From positions 67,040 through 131,039 of the forward strand of contig NZ_VKHR01000001.1 of assembly GCF_009663145.1 (NCBI RefSeq): a DNA stretch of 64,000 nucleotides. Direction: 5' to 3'. The notes beneath the pieces are model-generated. The model searched no databases, was not told where the DNA came from, and worked only from the letters and a program-made list of their open reading frames with translations. The DNA comes from Shewanella sp. TC10 (GTDB taxonomy: Bacteria > Pseudomonadota > Gammaproteobacteria > Enterobacterales > Shewanellaceae). Made by a program: the position numbers and the translations under genes. Below are positions 1-9,453 of this stretch, one piece after another (position 1 is the first letter of the stretch; every line of letters begins with the position of its first letter).

Positions 1-55
1 CGACTAAATTTATCCCCTTTAGCCTCACTATGGTAAAGAACCGCTCTTGCCCACT

Positions 56-1306
56 TTATAAACCTTTGAGGTATTTTTCAAAAGCAGGCTGGCTTGATAA
101 CGTTGCTTGGCTGCCTTTCAAACTGAAGTTATAGCCACACAATTTAAAGCTGCCTCGCATGGCAATGCTGTCGATTATTCGTTTGTTATCTAATGGCGAA
201 AACCTTGCTTCGGTGCCACTGTCTGCCATTAAGTTCACCTGCATCGGGCGGAATTTACTGCCATCGTTAAAAATCATTTCGGCGCAGCGGTTATCACCTT
301 CGGCCGTGTCTAAGCGCCAAATAGGCTGAGCGTCACCCTCATCCCCTAACCAGCGCAGCACAAGTAGGTCTTGTTGTAGTATCAGCCAAAAACCATCGGG
401 TAGTTTTACGCGTGCGGTTTCGCTAATATTTTCTGGCTGGGTTATTGGCGCTATCTCTACTGGAGCTTGTTCAACTTCATCACCAGAAAACAACAGGCTG
501 ATAAGATAAATAATTAAGCTTATGGCTAATACTATGCCTAAACCTTTAGCCACCATTATTAATGCTTTTTGATTGCTTTGCGCCCAAATAAGCCAGGATT
601 TTAATAACTCAGATAACGAACCTGATTCTAATGCGCCGCGATCGACACGATAGCTTGGTTTATCATCGGCGGCGTAGGCTGAATCACTGTCATCTTGATT
701 TTGAGCTGAATAGCCTTGTTCTGAGCCACCAAAGCCAGACGCTGTATCTTGCTCTTCTTTATATACGGTTTCTTGCTGGTATCCAGGTTCAAAGCCTTGC
801 TCATATGCTTGCTCGTCATCAAAGCCGTCTGAATTAAGATTTCCGTGGCCTGATTCACCAATCGTTGGTTCTCGTCTGCGGCGCGCTTGTCCAGATGCTG
901 AATCCGATTTTACGTGTGGTCCGTTATAACCCATGACATAGGTCATTTTGCGTTGATTGGTTTTTGGCGCAGGCAACCAAGCGAAAGCCGCACTCACCAG
1001 TGCAGCTAAAATAAATACGATACTGCTAACAACCGCAGGAAAGCTCAAACTCAGTGATAAACTGAATATCAATAATAAGGTGAGTGGAGCGGCGATTAAT
1101 GAATTAGGTTTAGCTGCGTCTTTTACGCGGCGTAAACTGCTTAAACCACAAACAGGCAGCGCGATAGCAGCCGCTATTAAGGTCACGACTGTATTTGAAA
1201 ATAATAGCGCGATGATCAACACAAACACTAAGCAGCTTAATTGAATGGCTAAGGCTCTTAGGCCGTTGTCTCGACCTTGACGACAAAATAAGGATGCGAT
1301 TGACAC
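56..1306 (-). CDS. Inner-membrane protein of unknown function
   Basis: 416 residues from a GTG start preceded by an AGGAT ribosome-binding site. Four hydrophobic segments fill about residues 18-112, followed by a long acidic, Gln/Gly/Ser-rich hydrophilic stretch (about 130-245), one more membrane segment (about 250-272) and a C-terminal domain of about 130 residues that may be periplasmic. The N-terminal block, with an RR-x-KD turn after the second helix, faintly recalls DUF805 proteins, but I would not assign it. It is divergent from gmk and separated from it by about 340 bp. Function unknown. Confidence 0.75.
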   Translation of the reverse strand: MSIASLFCRQGRDNGLRALAIQLSCLVFVLIIALLFSNTVVTLIAAAIALPVCGLSSLRRVKDAAKPNSLIAAPLTLLLIFSLSLSLSFPAVVSSIVFILAALVSAAFAWLPAPKTNQRKMTYVMGYNGPHVKSDSASGQARRRREPTIGESGHGNLNSDGFDDEQAYEQGFEPGYQQETVYKEEQDTASGFGGSEQGYSAQNQDDSDSAYAADDKPSYRVDRGALESGSLSELLKSWLIWAQSNQKALIMVAKGLGIVLAISLIIYLISLLFSGDEVEQAPVEIAPITQPENISETARVKLPDGFWLILQQDLLVLRWLGDEGDAQPIWRLDTAEGDNRCAEMIFNDGSKFRPMQVNLMADSGTEARFSPLDNKRIIDSIAMRGSFKLCGYNFSLKGSQATLSSQPAFEKYLKGL

Positions 1307-1647
1307 GAGAAATCCTACTATCTAAAAAATGATCTGTTGGCAGACTAAACAATTTCACCGCTAAAGTCAGTGAAACCGTGTAAAAATGACATAAATTAAT
1401 TCTAAAAATGTCAATTTGAAGCTAAATCACTTCGAAACCGCAGCCAGCTCGTTTTTCAATTAAGGTTAATTTCAGTCTACTCGGCAGCTAAGCTAATGCT
1501 GCAAAGGCCTTTGATAATAATTACTCGTCTTAAAAATCTATTGGTGTAAGGATAGATTTCTGCACTTTATCTATCACAAATCTCGCAAATTGCATCGCTT
1601 TGAGTATAATACTCGGCCTGATAAATAATCTGGTTGGAAATTGCACT
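1307..1647. other. Divergent intergenic region before gmk
   Basis: About 340 bp between a minus-strand membrane-protein gene and plus-strand gmk. It presumably holds both promoters. The only clear element is a perfect TATAAT at 1605-1610. No RNA gene or convincing hairpin was seen. Confidence 0.5.
1605..1610 (+). promoter_or_regulatory. Candidate -10 box of the gmk promoter
   Basis: A perfect TATAAT lies 38 bp upstream of the gmk ATG, preceded by TG two bases upstream (one base off the extended -10 spacing). No good TTGACA-like -35 is present at 16-18 bp, so this is a plausible but not secure sigma-70 site. Confidence 0.4.
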
Positions 1648-2271
1648 ATGAGCGCTCGTGGAAATCTATTTATTGTGTCAGCCCCAAGTGGCGCCGGTAA
1701 GTCTTCACTTATCTCTGCATTATTAAAAGATAAGCCAAGCGACATGCAAGTGTCTGTGTCTCACACCACCCGTCAGCCACGCCCAGGTGAAGTGAATGGT
1801 CAACATTATCACTTTGTCTCGGTAGAAGAATTTAAGGCATTAATTGCTGAAGAAGCTTTCTTTGAATGGGCTGAAGTGTTTGGCAACTACTACGGCACAT
1901 CCCGCACGGTTATTGAACAAACATTAGCGAACGGTATTGATGTATTTTTAGATATTGATTGGCAAGGCGCCGAGCAAGTTAAAAAACTGATGCCTGAAGC
2001 AATTGGGGTATTTATTTTACCTCCTTCGAGAGCTGAGCTTGAACGCCGCTTAACTGGCCGTGGTCAAGACAGCCAAGACGTGATTGATGGACGTATGGCT
2101 GAGGCCGTATCAGAAATGTCACACTACAAAGATGCAGATTATATTATAGTAAATGATGATTTTGATGTCGCTTTAGGCGATCTTTGCGCGATCATTCGCA
2201 GTCAAAGATCAACCTGTGCTAGTCAGATCCATACTCACAATGATATGATTAACGATCTATTGGCAGATTAA
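1648..2271 (+). CDS. gmk: Guanylate kinase
   Basis: Phosphorylates GMP to GDP with ATP in the cytoplasm. The ATG at 1648 gives 207 residues, the usual length for E. coli-type Gmk; an upstream TTG (1600) would add 16 residues and overlaps the TATAAT box, so it is rejected. The P-loop APSGAGKSS is at residues 12-20, followed by the GMP-binding TTRQPRPGE segment and the DIDWQGA motif. It is followed by rpoZ and spoT, the usual gammaproteobacterial linkage of nucleotide and stringent-response genes. Confidence 0.97.
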   Translation: MSARGNLFIVSAPSGAGKSSLISALLKDKPSDMQVSVSHTTRQPRPGEVNGQHYHFVSVEEFKALIAEEAFFEWAEVFGNYYGTSRTVIEQTLANGIDVFLDIDWQGAEQVKKLMPEAIGVFILPPSRAELERRLTGRGQDSQDVIDGRMAEAVSEMSHYKDADYIIVNDDFDVALGDLCAIIRSQRSTCASQIHTHNDMINDLLAD

Positions 2272-2331
2272 TTGTCATAGTGTACAATTTTGCGTCATTT
2301 TTTCCCATATATAACACTGGAGTTTCACCAC

Positions 2332-2610
2332 ATGGCTCGCGTAACTGTAGAAGACGCCGTAGAACAAATCGGCAACCGTTTTGATATGATCCTGGTTGCA
2401 GCGCGTCGTGCACGCCAAATCGCTGTGCAAGGTAAAGACCCAATGGTAGAAGAGATGAATGATAAGCCAACGGTTATCGCTTTACGCGAAATCGAATTAG
2501 GCTTAGTCACCTCTAACACTTTAGACGCTGATGAGCGTCAAACTGTTCGCGAACGTGAAGCCGCTGAAATTGCTGCAGTAGCTGCAATTGCTGAAGGCCG
2601 TACGCTTTAA
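2332..2610 (+). CDS. rpoZ: RNA polymerase omega subunit
   Basis: 92 residues starting [18 protein letters not shown], the conserved omega N-terminus; omega binds beta-prime, helps RNA polymerase assembly and forms part of a ppGpp site. The ATG at 2332 is chosen over upstream in-frame codons because it restores the family N-terminus. It lies 60 bp after gmk and 13 bp before spoT, the standard gmk-rpoZ-spoT order. Confidence 0.97.
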   Translation: MARVTVEDAVEQIGNRFDMILVAARRARQIAVQGKDPMVEEMNDKPTVIALREIELGLVTSNTLDADERQTVREREAAEIAAVAAIAEGRTL

Positions 2611-2623
2611 GGAGTAGCGCCAC

Positions 2624-4738
2624 TTGTATCTGTTTGAAGGTCTAAAGGAGTCTGCGTCAGGTTATTTAGAACCCGCGCAAGTAGAGTTACTCAAGCAGGC
2701 GTACATTGTTGCGCGTGATGCCCATGAAGGGCAAATGCGCACAAGTGGCGAGCCTTATATTACCCATCCCGTTGCGGTTGCCCGCATCGTGGCTGACATG
2801 CGTCTTGATCACGAGACATTAATGGCAGCCCTGCTCCATGACACCATCGAAGATACCCCAGTTACCAAAGAAGAACTCACTGAGTTATTCGGTGTGACTG
2901 TGGCTGAACTTGTCGAAGGCGTGTCAAAGCTCGACAAAATTAAGTTTCGCGATAAAAAAGAAGCCCAAGCTGAAAACTTCCGCAAAATGATGATGGCAAT
3001 GACGCAGGATATCCGCGTTATTTTAATCAAGCTTGCAGATAGAACGCATAACATGCGCACTTTGGGTGCATTACGTCCTGACAAACGTCGTCGTATTGCC
3101 CGCGAAACCTTAGAGATTTATGCTCCGATCGCCAACCGTCTTGGTATTCACAATATCAAAAGCGAGTTAGAGGATTTAGGTTTTCAAGCCTATTATCCAA
3201 TGCGTTATCGTGTGCTTAAAGAAGTCGTTAAAGCAGCCCGTGGTAATAGAAAAGAACTGATTAATAGTATTGAAGGTGCTATTACGACTCGTCTTGAAGA
3301 TGCCGGTATTAAAGGCACTGTCAAAGGTCGTGAGAAAAACCTTTATTCCATCTATCGTAAGATGAGCAATAAAGAACTGCAGTTTCAAGAAGTCATGGAC
3401 ATCTATGCGTTCAGAGTCATGGTCGATACCATTGACACCTGTTACCGTGTGTTAGGTGCTATGCATGGTCTTTATAAGCCACATCCTGGCCGCTTTAAAG
3501 ATTATATTGCTATACCAAAAGCCAATGGTTACCAATCATTGCATACCTCATTATTTGGCCCTCATGCGGTTCCTGTTGAAGTACAAATTCGTACTGAAGA
3601 AATGGATCTCATGGCGGATAAAGGGGTTGCTGCTCACTGGATGTATAAGAGCGGCACCAGTAGTTCGCAACAAAGTACCACTCAAATTCGCGCCCATAAG
3701 TGGATGCAAAGCTTGCTGGAGCTGCAACAAAGTGCCAGTAGTTCGTTTGAGTTTGTGGAAAACGTTAAAACAGAACTATTCCCTGAGGAAATTTACGTCT
3801 TCACCCCAGAAGGCCGTATTTTAGAATTGCCGGTTAACTCTACTGCTGTCGATTTTGCTTACGAAGTGCATACCGATGTAGGTAATACTTGTGTTGGCGC
3901 CCGCGTTAACCGTCAAGCCTATCCGTTAAGCCAGCCATTAATCTCAGGTCAAACCGTTGAGATTATTACTGCTAAAGGCGCTCGCCCGAATGCGGCGTGG
4001 CTAAACTTTGTGGTGACCGGTAAAGCCCGCGGCAAAATACGCCAAGTATTAAAGAGCTTAACCAGTGACGATGCTGTAGCACTAGGTAAACGCCTATTGA
4101 ATCACGCTTTGGGTGAAACCAAGCTTGATAGCATAGATCCTGAACAGCTTGATAAAGTGATTTCAGAAACCAAGCATGACGATTTAAACTCTTTGCTAGC
4201 TGATATCGGTTTAGGCAACGCCATGAGTATTGTTATTGCTCAGCGTTTGTTAGGTCAGAAACTGACTACAACCGATAAAGATGACGACACTGAAGAGCAA
4301 TTGATGCCAATCCGTGGCGCTGAAGGTATGTTAGTGACCTTTGCTAACTGTTGTCGCCCTATTCCAGGTGATGCGGTTGTTGCCCACGTAAGTCCAGGTA
4401 AAGGCTTAGTGGTCCACATGGAAAACTGTGCCAACATTCGTGGTTACCAAGGTGAGCCTGACAAGTATATTCCTGTTCATTGGGATAACGTCGAGGGCGA
4501 AACTTACCAAGCAAATCTTCGTGTTGAGATTGTTAACCATCAAGGCGCTTTGGCTAAAATTACCAATATCATCGCAGCTGCAGGCTCAAATATTCATAAC
4601 TTGAGCACTGAAGAACGTGATGGCCGAGTTTATCTCATCAACCTGCGTATCTCGGTCGACGACCGCGTTCACCTCGCCAATGTAATGCGCCGTATTCGTG
4701 TATTACCGGAAGTCTTGCGTACCTCACGTAATCGCTAG
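2624..4738 (+). CDS. spoT: Bifunctional (p)ppGpp synthetase/hydrolase SpoT
   Basis: 704 residues from a TTG start with an AAGGAG site 8 bases upstream; the N-terminus MYLFEGL matches the SpoT family. The HD hydrolase domain covers about residues 20-200, with H48 and HDTIED at 72-77, so ppGpp hydrolysis should be intact. The synthetase domain (about 235-350) has RFKD at 290-293, the RxKD charge type of SpoT/Rel rather than the ExDD of RelA. A TGS domain (about 388-450) and a C-terminal ACT domain (about 628-702) follow. It sets the stringent-response alarmone level. Confidence 0.97.
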   Translation: MYLFEGLKESASGYLEPAQVELLKQAYIVARDAHEGQMRTSGEPYITHPVAVARIVADMRLDHETLMAALLHDTIEDTPVTKEELTELFGVTVAELVEGVSKLDKIKFRDKKEAQAENFRKMMMAMTQDIRVILIKLADRTHNMRTLGALRPDKRRRIARETLEIYAPIANRLGIHNIKSELEDLGFQAYYPMRYRVLKEVVKAARGNRKELINSIEGAITTRLEDAGIKGTVKGREKNLYSIYRKMSNKELQFQEVMDIYAFRVMVDTIDTCYRVLGAMHGLYKPHPGRFKDYIAIPKANGYQSLHTSLFGPHAVPVEVQIRTEEMDLMADKGVAAHWMYKSGTSSSQQSTTQIRAHKWMQSLLELQQSASSSFEFVENVKTELFPEEIYVFTPEGRILELPVNSTAVDFAYEVHTDVGNTCVGARVNRQAYPLSQPLISGQTVEIITAKGARPNAAWLNFVVTGKARGKIRQVLKSLTSDDAVALGKRLLNHALGETKLDSIDPEQLDKVISETKHDDLNSLLADIGLGNAMSIVIAQRLLGQKLTTTDKDDDTEEQLMPIRGAEGMLVTFANCCRPIPGDAVVAHVSPGKGLVVHMENCANIRGYQGEPDKYIPVHWDNVEGETYQANLRVEIVNHQGALAKITNIIAAAGSNIHNLSTEERDGRVYLINLRISVDDRVHLANVMRRIRVLPEVLRTSRNR

Positions 4739-4763
4739 TAAGATTAGTCTAATATCTAACTTT

Positions 4764-4811
4764 CCTAAGCTGAACAACTCTAACTTAATGAGTCAGCTTA
4801 GGTTTGTTTGT
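4764..4811 (+). terminator. Terminator after spoT
   Basis: A 10-bp perfect stem, CCTAAGCTGA (4764-4773) with TCAGCTTAGG (4793-4802), is followed by TTTGTTTGTT. A second, weaker inverted repeat CCTAAAC/GTTTAGG (4849-4873) lies 47 bp downstream, just before ridA. Confidence 0.65.
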
Positions 4812-4925
4812 TGTTTATTTTAGCTATTCAGATTGCTGATTTAACTCTCCTAAACTGACTCACTCGGTTTAGGCTTGTTTGCATCTTTTATTCATCTAGC
4901 AGATTTTAATTTTGTAGAGGGCGTC

Positions 4926-5309
4926 ATGGCAGAAAAAATCATTATCGCAACCGATAAAGCTCCACAAGCAATTGGTACATATTCTCAAGCTGTAAAAGTA
5001 GGTAGCACTGTTTACCTGTCGGGCCAAATCCCACTCGTTCCAAGCACCATGCAAATGGTTAGCGATGACTTCTCTGAGCAAGTAGTTCAAGTATTTGAGA
5101 ACTTAACAGCTGTAACTGAAGCCGCTGGCGGCAGCATGGCTGACATCGTTAAGCTGAATATTTTTCTGACTGACTTATCTCACTTTGCGACAGTGAATGA
5201 AATTATGGCGCGTTATTTCTCTCAACCTTACCCAGCACGAGCTGCAATTGGGGTAAAACAGCTACCAAAAGACTCTTTAGTCGAAATGGATGGAATAATG
5301 GAGATCTAG
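4926..5309 (+). CDS. ridA: Enamine/imine deaminase RidA
   Basis: 127 residues (YjgF/YER057c/UK114 family). RidA hydrolyses reactive 2-aminoacrylate and related imines released by PLP enzymes such as threonine dehydratase. Family signatures are the YSQAV...YLSGQIPL segment and the [23 protein letters not shown]-terminal core carrying the substrate-binding arginine. The ATG at 4926, with AGAGG upstream, is preferred over an in-frame start 51 bp earlier because it gives the normal family N-terminus. It is closely followed by a strong terminator. Confidence 0.95.
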   Translation: MAEKIIIATDKAPQAIGTYSQAVKVGSTVYLSGQIPLVPSTMQMVSDDFSEQVVQVFENLTAVTEAAGGSMADIVKLNIFLTDLSHFATVNEIMARYFSQPYPARAAIGVKQLPKDSLVEMDGIMEI

Positions 5310-5333
5310 GTCACAAACCGATTTTTCCACTAC

Positions 5334-5358
5334 AGGGCACCTATTGGTGCCCTTTTTA
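5334..5358 (+). terminator. Rho-independent terminator after ridA
   Basis: An 8-bp stem AGGGCACC/GGTGCCCT with a four-base loop, followed by TTTTTATT. It lies 25 bp after the ridA stop. Confidence 0.9.
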
Positions 5359-5687
5359 TTAGAGCTATTACTCGATAACGGTTCACTTTTCAGCTAAACC
5401 TGCTAGTTTATTAGTCGTAATTACCTAAATTTTATAGGTTATCGTTTGCGCAGGTATCTTTATAAAGCCATACTGGTACCAATCTAATTCAATATCTTAT
5501 CGTTCAATGGGGGCTACTCGAAATAAGCTTTAGGGTTTTACATCCAGTAATAGCCATTCGCTTTTACTGCATAAAACTAAATTAGAGCGAATTGAGACTG
5601 GTCTGAACTGCTTAGATATTCAATCCGATTACAATAGATTATTGCGTTAATGACATTGAAATATGTACGTCCTACATTAAAACAAAA
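5359..5687. other. Gene-free region before the acyl-CoA ligase
   Basis: About 330 bp without a supported gene. It contains an imperfect inverted repeat, ACCAATCTAATTC (5478-5490) and GAATTGAGACTGGT (5589-5602), about 125 bp end to end, which might be a degenerate miniature element. The ligase promoter must lie here or just downstream, but no clear -35/-10 pair was found. Confidence 0.4.
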
Positions 5688-7361
5688 ATGAACACGGAAT
5701 TGTCGATGGAAAATCTAATGAAAACGCCAGTAGAAATGTTATCGCACTGGGTTGAGACTCAAGGCGACACGGTATATTTACGCCAACCAATTAATGGTCA
5801 ATACGTTGACTTTACCTGGCGTGAAGTACAACAAAAAGTACAGCAAGTAGCGGGCGCGTTACGTCATTTAGGCCTTGAGCCGGGTGATAAAATAGCTGTC
5901 TTATCAAAAAACTGCGCCGAGTGGTTTATCACCGACTTAGCCTTAATGTATGGCGGCTATATCAGTGTGCCAATTTACCCAACCGCTAACGCTGAAACGA
6001 TTCGTTATGTCCTTGAACATAGCGGCGCGAAAGCTATTTTCACGGGTAAGTTAGATTACTGGGCAGATCAAGAAGCTGGTGTTGGTGGCGAAATCCTTCG
6101 TATTTCTATGCCATACGAAACCATGCCTGCTCAGTACCATTGGGAAAAATTCCTTGAATTAGGTACCCCATTAGTTGATGCACCTACGCCATCAGCTGAA
6201 GATATGATGACACTCATTTATACTTCAGGTTCAACCGGTAAACCTAAAGGTGCAATGCAAACCTTTGGCAGCTATGGCTGGACTTGTGAAGCTGTAGTGC
6301 GTGATTTAAAAACCAATACTGCAGATCGCTTACTGTCTTACCTGCCTTTAGCGCACATTACTGAACGTGTTGCTATTCAAGGTTCATCTTTCTACTCAGG
6401 CTCTTCGGTTGCGTTTGTTGAAAGCCTAGACTCGTTTGTTGCCGATGTTCAGCGCTGTAGACCGACGGTATTCTTTTCAGTGCCGCGTTTATGGACGCTG
6501 TTTCAGCTCAATATTATTAATAAAGCTGGCGAAGCCAAATTGGACTTTTTACTTAAAGTCCCAATTATTAGCAGCCTAGTTAAACGTAAGATTCAAAAAG
6601 GATTAGGCCTTGAGCATTGCCGTTTATTAGGTTCTGGTTCTGCACCAATTCCGCCAACACAATTAGAGTGGTACAACAGAATTGGAATGAATATCTCAGA
6701 AGCTTGGGGTATGACTGAAAACTGTGCTTATTCAATTATTAACTTCCCATTCGATGCCAGCAAAATCGGCACAGTAGGTCGCCCAGTCGAAGGCTGCCAA
6801 GTGCGCCGCACTGATGATGGCGAGTTAATGGTTAAAAGCCCTGGTTTAATGACGGGCTACTATAAGCAAGAAGAAGCCACTAAAGCTTGTTTTGATGAAG
6901 ATGGTTTCTTCCATACTGGTGATTTATGTGAAATCGATGAAGATGGCTACATTTCGATTACTGGTCGAGTAAAAGATAACTTTAAAACCTCTAAAGGTAA
7001 GTATGTTGCGCCAGTGCCAATTGAGCGTAAGTTAGCGCAAGATTCACATATTGAATTGTTATGTGTGATTGGTTCTGGTTTACCGCATCCAGTGGCCTTA
7101 GTGCAGTTATCTGAGGGTTCAGCCCTACAACCTCGTGAAGAAGTGCGTTCATCACTTAAAGCAACGCTTGATAGCATTAATCCAAATCTTGAATCACATG
7201 AACATGTGGATGCTGTTGTCGTGGTAAATGAACCTTGGACTGTAGAGAATGACGCGCTAACACCAACGTTGAAAATTAAGCGTCATGTGCTTGAAAAGCA
7301 ATTTAGCGCTAAAGTTGATGGTGTTCGTGGAGCTAAAGTCACTTGGGAAGATGAGCTGTAA
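5688..7361 (+). CDS. Long-chain fatty-acid--CoA ligase (AMP-binding)
   Basis: 557-residue member of the ANL superfamily that activates a fatty acid to acyl-AMP and then acyl-CoA. The phosphate-binding loop IYTSGSTGKPKG is at about 178-189, the EAWGMTENC motif at about 340 and the FHTGDLCEIDEDGYI hinge at about 412. The C-terminal domain is present but shorter than in the largest eukaryotic-type homologues. The ATG at 5706 has a slightly better upstream purine run (CGGAA), so the protein may start six residues later. It is a single gene followed by its own terminator. Substrate chain length cannot be read from the sequence. Confidence 0.88.
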   Translation: MNTELSMENLMKTPVEMLSHWVETQGDTVYLRQPINGQYVDFTWREVQQKVQQVAGALRHLGLEPGDKIAVLSKNCAEWFITDLALMYGGYISVPIYPTANAETIRYVLEHSGAKAIFTGKLDYWADQEAGVGGEILRISMPYETMPAQYHWEKFLELGTPLVDAPTPSAEDMMTLIYTSGSTGKPKGAMQTFGSYGWTCEAVVRDLKTNTADRLLSYLPLAHITERVAIQGSSFYSGSSVAFVESLDSFVADVQRCRPTVFFSVPRLWTLFQLNIINKAGEAKLDFLLKVPIISSLVKRKIQKGLGLEHCRLLGSGSAPIPPTQLEWYNRIGMNISEAWGMTENCAYSIINFPFDASKIGTVGRPVEGCQVRRTDDGELMVKSPGLMTGYYKQEEATKACFDEDGFFHTGDLCEIDEDGYISITGRVKDNFKTSKGKYVAPVPIERKLAQDSHIELLCVIGSGLPHPVALVQLSEGSALQPREEVRSSLKATLDSINPNLESHEHVDAVVVVNEPWTVENDALTPTLKIKRHVLEKQFSAKVDGVRGAKVTWEDEL

Positions 7362-7396
7362 CTTGCAGGCATACTTTCGACATTGATTAACCTATT

Positions 7397-7425
7397 GGGC
7401 GCACTATTTAGTGTGCCCTTTTTGT
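7397..7425 (+). terminator. Rho-independent terminator
   Basis: GGGCGCACT (7397-7405) pairs with AGTGTGCCC around an ATTT loop with one G-T pair, followed by TTTTTG. It lies 36 bp after the acyl-CoA ligase stop. Confidence 0.88.
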
Positions 7426-7536
7426 TTGGTCAATTAACGAAATTTAACCCTGCAACCACTAAATTAAATTGCGCAAATTTAAAAAGGCTCTATGCTTGCC
7501 ATCCTTTTCGATTTAACCCATTTGTGAGCGTTGATC

Positions 7537-8463
7537 ATGTTAATTTTATTATCGATTATTGGCGGTTTTTTAATCCTAACCATAGGAGCAGAAGCTCTGG
7601 TACGAGGTGCGAGTCAGATTGCCCTGAAATTAGGACTAACACCGTTAATAATCGGTCTCACCATTGTTGCCTTTGGCACCAGTGCACCTGAGCTTGCGGT
7701 CAGTGTAAAGTCTGCGATGGCGGGCAATAGTGGCATTGCATTAGGTAACGTAATTGGCTCAAACATTGCCAATATTGGTTTAATTTTGGGTATTACCGCA
7801 CTGATCCGGCCAATAAAAATTGAGTCGCAAATGGTTCGCCGTGATATACCGATCATGATTGCTGCTTCAGTGCTGTTTTGGAGTTTACTATTAGATGGCG
7901 GTCTGAGTTTTTGGGATGGCTTGTTGCTGACAACCTTACTCATCGGCTACTTATCTTTTAGCTATATTACCGCAGATAAGCAAAGTAATGACGAGGGTTT
8001 AGCAGCGAATTCGCAAAGTAATTGGCTATCAATAGTGTTAATCATTATTGGTATTTCTATGCTTGTGGGCGGCGGTATTTTGTTTGTTGATGGCGCCGTT
8101 GCTATGGCTAAATCATTTGGCATTAGTGAAGTCATTATCGGCTTAACAATCGTAGCGATTGGTACTAGCATGCCTGAGTTAGTGACCTCTATCGTTGCGG
8201 CAATGAAAGGCGAAAGTGATATTGCCATTGGTAACGTTATTGGCTCAAACCTATTTAATATCTTAGGTATTTTAGGTGTAACAGCGTTGATTCATCCCAT
8301 TTTGAACAGCGAAATTAGCTCCCTTGATTGGTTCACTATGATAGCGCTGGCAATGGTATTGCTGCCTTTTGCTTATACAGGCCTTCGCATAGGTCGACGT
8401 GAAGCTGCAGTATTAGTGCTCAGTTATCTTGGCTATATCGGTTATTTAGTCGTGCAAGCATAA
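7537..8463 (+). CDS. Calcium/sodium antiporter (CaCA family)
   Basis: 308-residue polytopic inner-membrane protein with about ten helices, resembling E. coli YrbG. The two inverted alpha-repeats that bind cations are clear: GLTIVAFGTSAPEL with GNVIGSNIANIG (about 40-85), and GLTIVAIGTSMPEL with GNVIGSNLFNI (about 200-250). Each has the family GTSxPE and NxxGSN signatures, with the key acidic residue retained. The ATG at 7537 is preferred to the TTG two codons upstream. It is a monocistronic gene flanked by terminators on both sides. Confidence 0.93.
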   Translation: MLILLSIIGGFLILTIGAEALVRGASQIALKLGLTPLIIGLTIVAFGTSAPELAVSVKSAMAGNSGIALGNVIGSNIANIGLILGITALIRPIKIESQMVRRDIPIMIAASVLFWSLLLDGGLSFWDGLLLTTLLIGYLSFSYITADKQSNDEGLAANSQSNWLSIVLIIIGISMLVGGGILFVDGAVAMAKSFGISEVIIGLTIVAIGTSMPELVTSIVAAMKGESDIAIGNVIGSNLFNILGILGVTALIHPILNSEISSLDWFTMIALAMVLLPFAYTGLRIGRREAAVLVLSYLGYIGYLVVQA

Positions 8464-8519
8464 GCTTTCATTTCTCTATTTTTAAAACTTCGTCTTTTCT
8501 AAATTCAGTCTTTTTCAAG

Positions 8520-8554
8520 CGCCAGTCTATTGATGCAATAGGCTGGCGTTTTGC
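8520..8554 (+). terminator. Rho-independent terminator after the antiporter
   Basis: A 13-bp stem, CGCCAGTCTATTG (8520-8532) with CAATAGGCTGGCG (8536-8548) and one G-T pair, followed by TTTT. Confidence 0.88.
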
Positions 8555-8580
8555 ATTTTACGCCATTGAAAATACATCAA

Positions 8581-8616
8581 TGACATTTGTCACCTCAAAC
8601 TGATGACGTTTGTGCC
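8581..8616 (+). promoter_or_regulatory. Candidate operator: two TGAC-TTTGT boxes
   Basis: TGACATTTGTCACC (8581) and TGACGTTTGTGCC (8604) form a direct repeat with 23-bp periodicity. The first box is itself a palindrome (TGACA-TT-TGTCA). They lie about 75-110 bp upstream of the TPR gene start, the usual place for activator sites. A LuxR-type regulator such as the adjacent DesR-like protein is a natural candidate to bind here, by inference. Confidence 0.4.
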
Positions 8617-8689
8617 TGCACAATTTACGCCCATTCTTAGATACTAATTCCGAAGCAACAAACCTTTAATTGAATAAACGGAGTTAATC

Positions 8690-9376
8690 ATGAAAACATT
8701 ATTTATCGCAGTCACCCTTTCATTAGTCAGCCATAGTAGCATGGCAGATATTAGCGCAATTGATGCGGCTGCCAACACAATGAACATCAATGAGCTTAAA
8801 CAAATTAGTGAGCAAAGCGTGGATTACGAACATGCATATGCAGAGTACCGCACAGCAATTACAGCGAATATTGTTGGCCAACGTGGCGTTTCAAAACGTG
8901 CACTAGATGAAGCGCAATCAACCTTAGAAAGTATTCTTACCCGTGAAGATGATGCTGAATCAATGGCATTACTCGCCTCAGTTTATGGCATGCAAATCTC
9001 AGCAGACCCAAGCAAAGGACAAACATTAGGGATGAAGTCAGGCGTGCTACTTGAGCGCGCAGAACAGTTAAACCCTAATAACCCTCGCATTGCATTAGTC
9101 AAAGCCATGAGTGCCTTTTATACCCCTTCGGAATACGGCGGAGGCATGGAAAAAGCCAAACAATTCGCCTCTGTGGCCATTGAGCGCTATCAAAACCCTT
9201 GTGATGATATTTGTTGGGGACATAGTGAAGCTTACACTTGGCGTGGACTCGCTCAGCAAGAGTTAGGTAATCAACAAGGTGCAGAGCAAGACTGGCAACA
9301 AGCTATCGATATTGACCCTAACTATAGCTGGGCTAATTTTTTACTTAATCCACCGACTTCGGCGCAGCAATATTAA
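8690..9376 (+). CDS. Periplasmic TPR-containing protein
   Basis: 228 residues with a Sec signal peptide (cleavage after about residue 19, SMA-D) and an ACGGAG ribosome-binding site. The C-terminal half contains a tetratricopeptide-type pair of helices (about 175-220, ending GAEQDWQQAIDIDPNYSWANFLL), and a helical block before it reads like more degenerate repeats. Two cysteines (NPCDDICWG) are close enough to form a periplasmic disulfide. It lies directly upstream of a two-component system and shares a promoter motif with it, so it may be a target or an accessory protein. Its function is not known. Confidence 0.8.
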   Translation: MKTLFIAVTLSLVSHSSMADISAIDAAANTMNINELKQISEQSVDYEHAYAEYRTAITANIVGQRGVSKRALDEAQSTLESILTREDDAESMALLASVYGMQISADPSKGQTLGMKSGVLLERAEQLNPNNPRIALVKAMSAFYTPSEYGGGMEKAKQFASVAIERYQNPCDDICWGHSEAYTWRGLAQQELGNQQGAEQDWQQAIDIDPNYSWANFLLNPPTSAQQY

Positions 9377-9416
9377 TAAATTCCAGTATTCACAAAACTT
9401 GAGTTACTTAAGCGGC

Positions 9417-9431
9417 TGACGAGTAACGTCA
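9417..9431 (+). promoter_or_regulatory. Candidate TGACG-N5-CGTCA operator
   Basis: TGACG and CGTCA flank five bases about 80 bp upstream of the histidine-kinase start. The half-site TGAC resembles those at 8581 and 8604, which suggests autoregulation by the response regulator. The evidence is only the repeated half-site. Confidence 0.3.
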
Positions 9432-9453
9432 AACTGTTTGATAGTGTAAAACG

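Noticed and set aside
1600..1647. Longer gmk with 16 extra N-terminal residues from a TTG
   Set aside because: The extension overlaps the TATAAT box and exceeds the normal 207-residue length; the ATG at 1648 fits the family.
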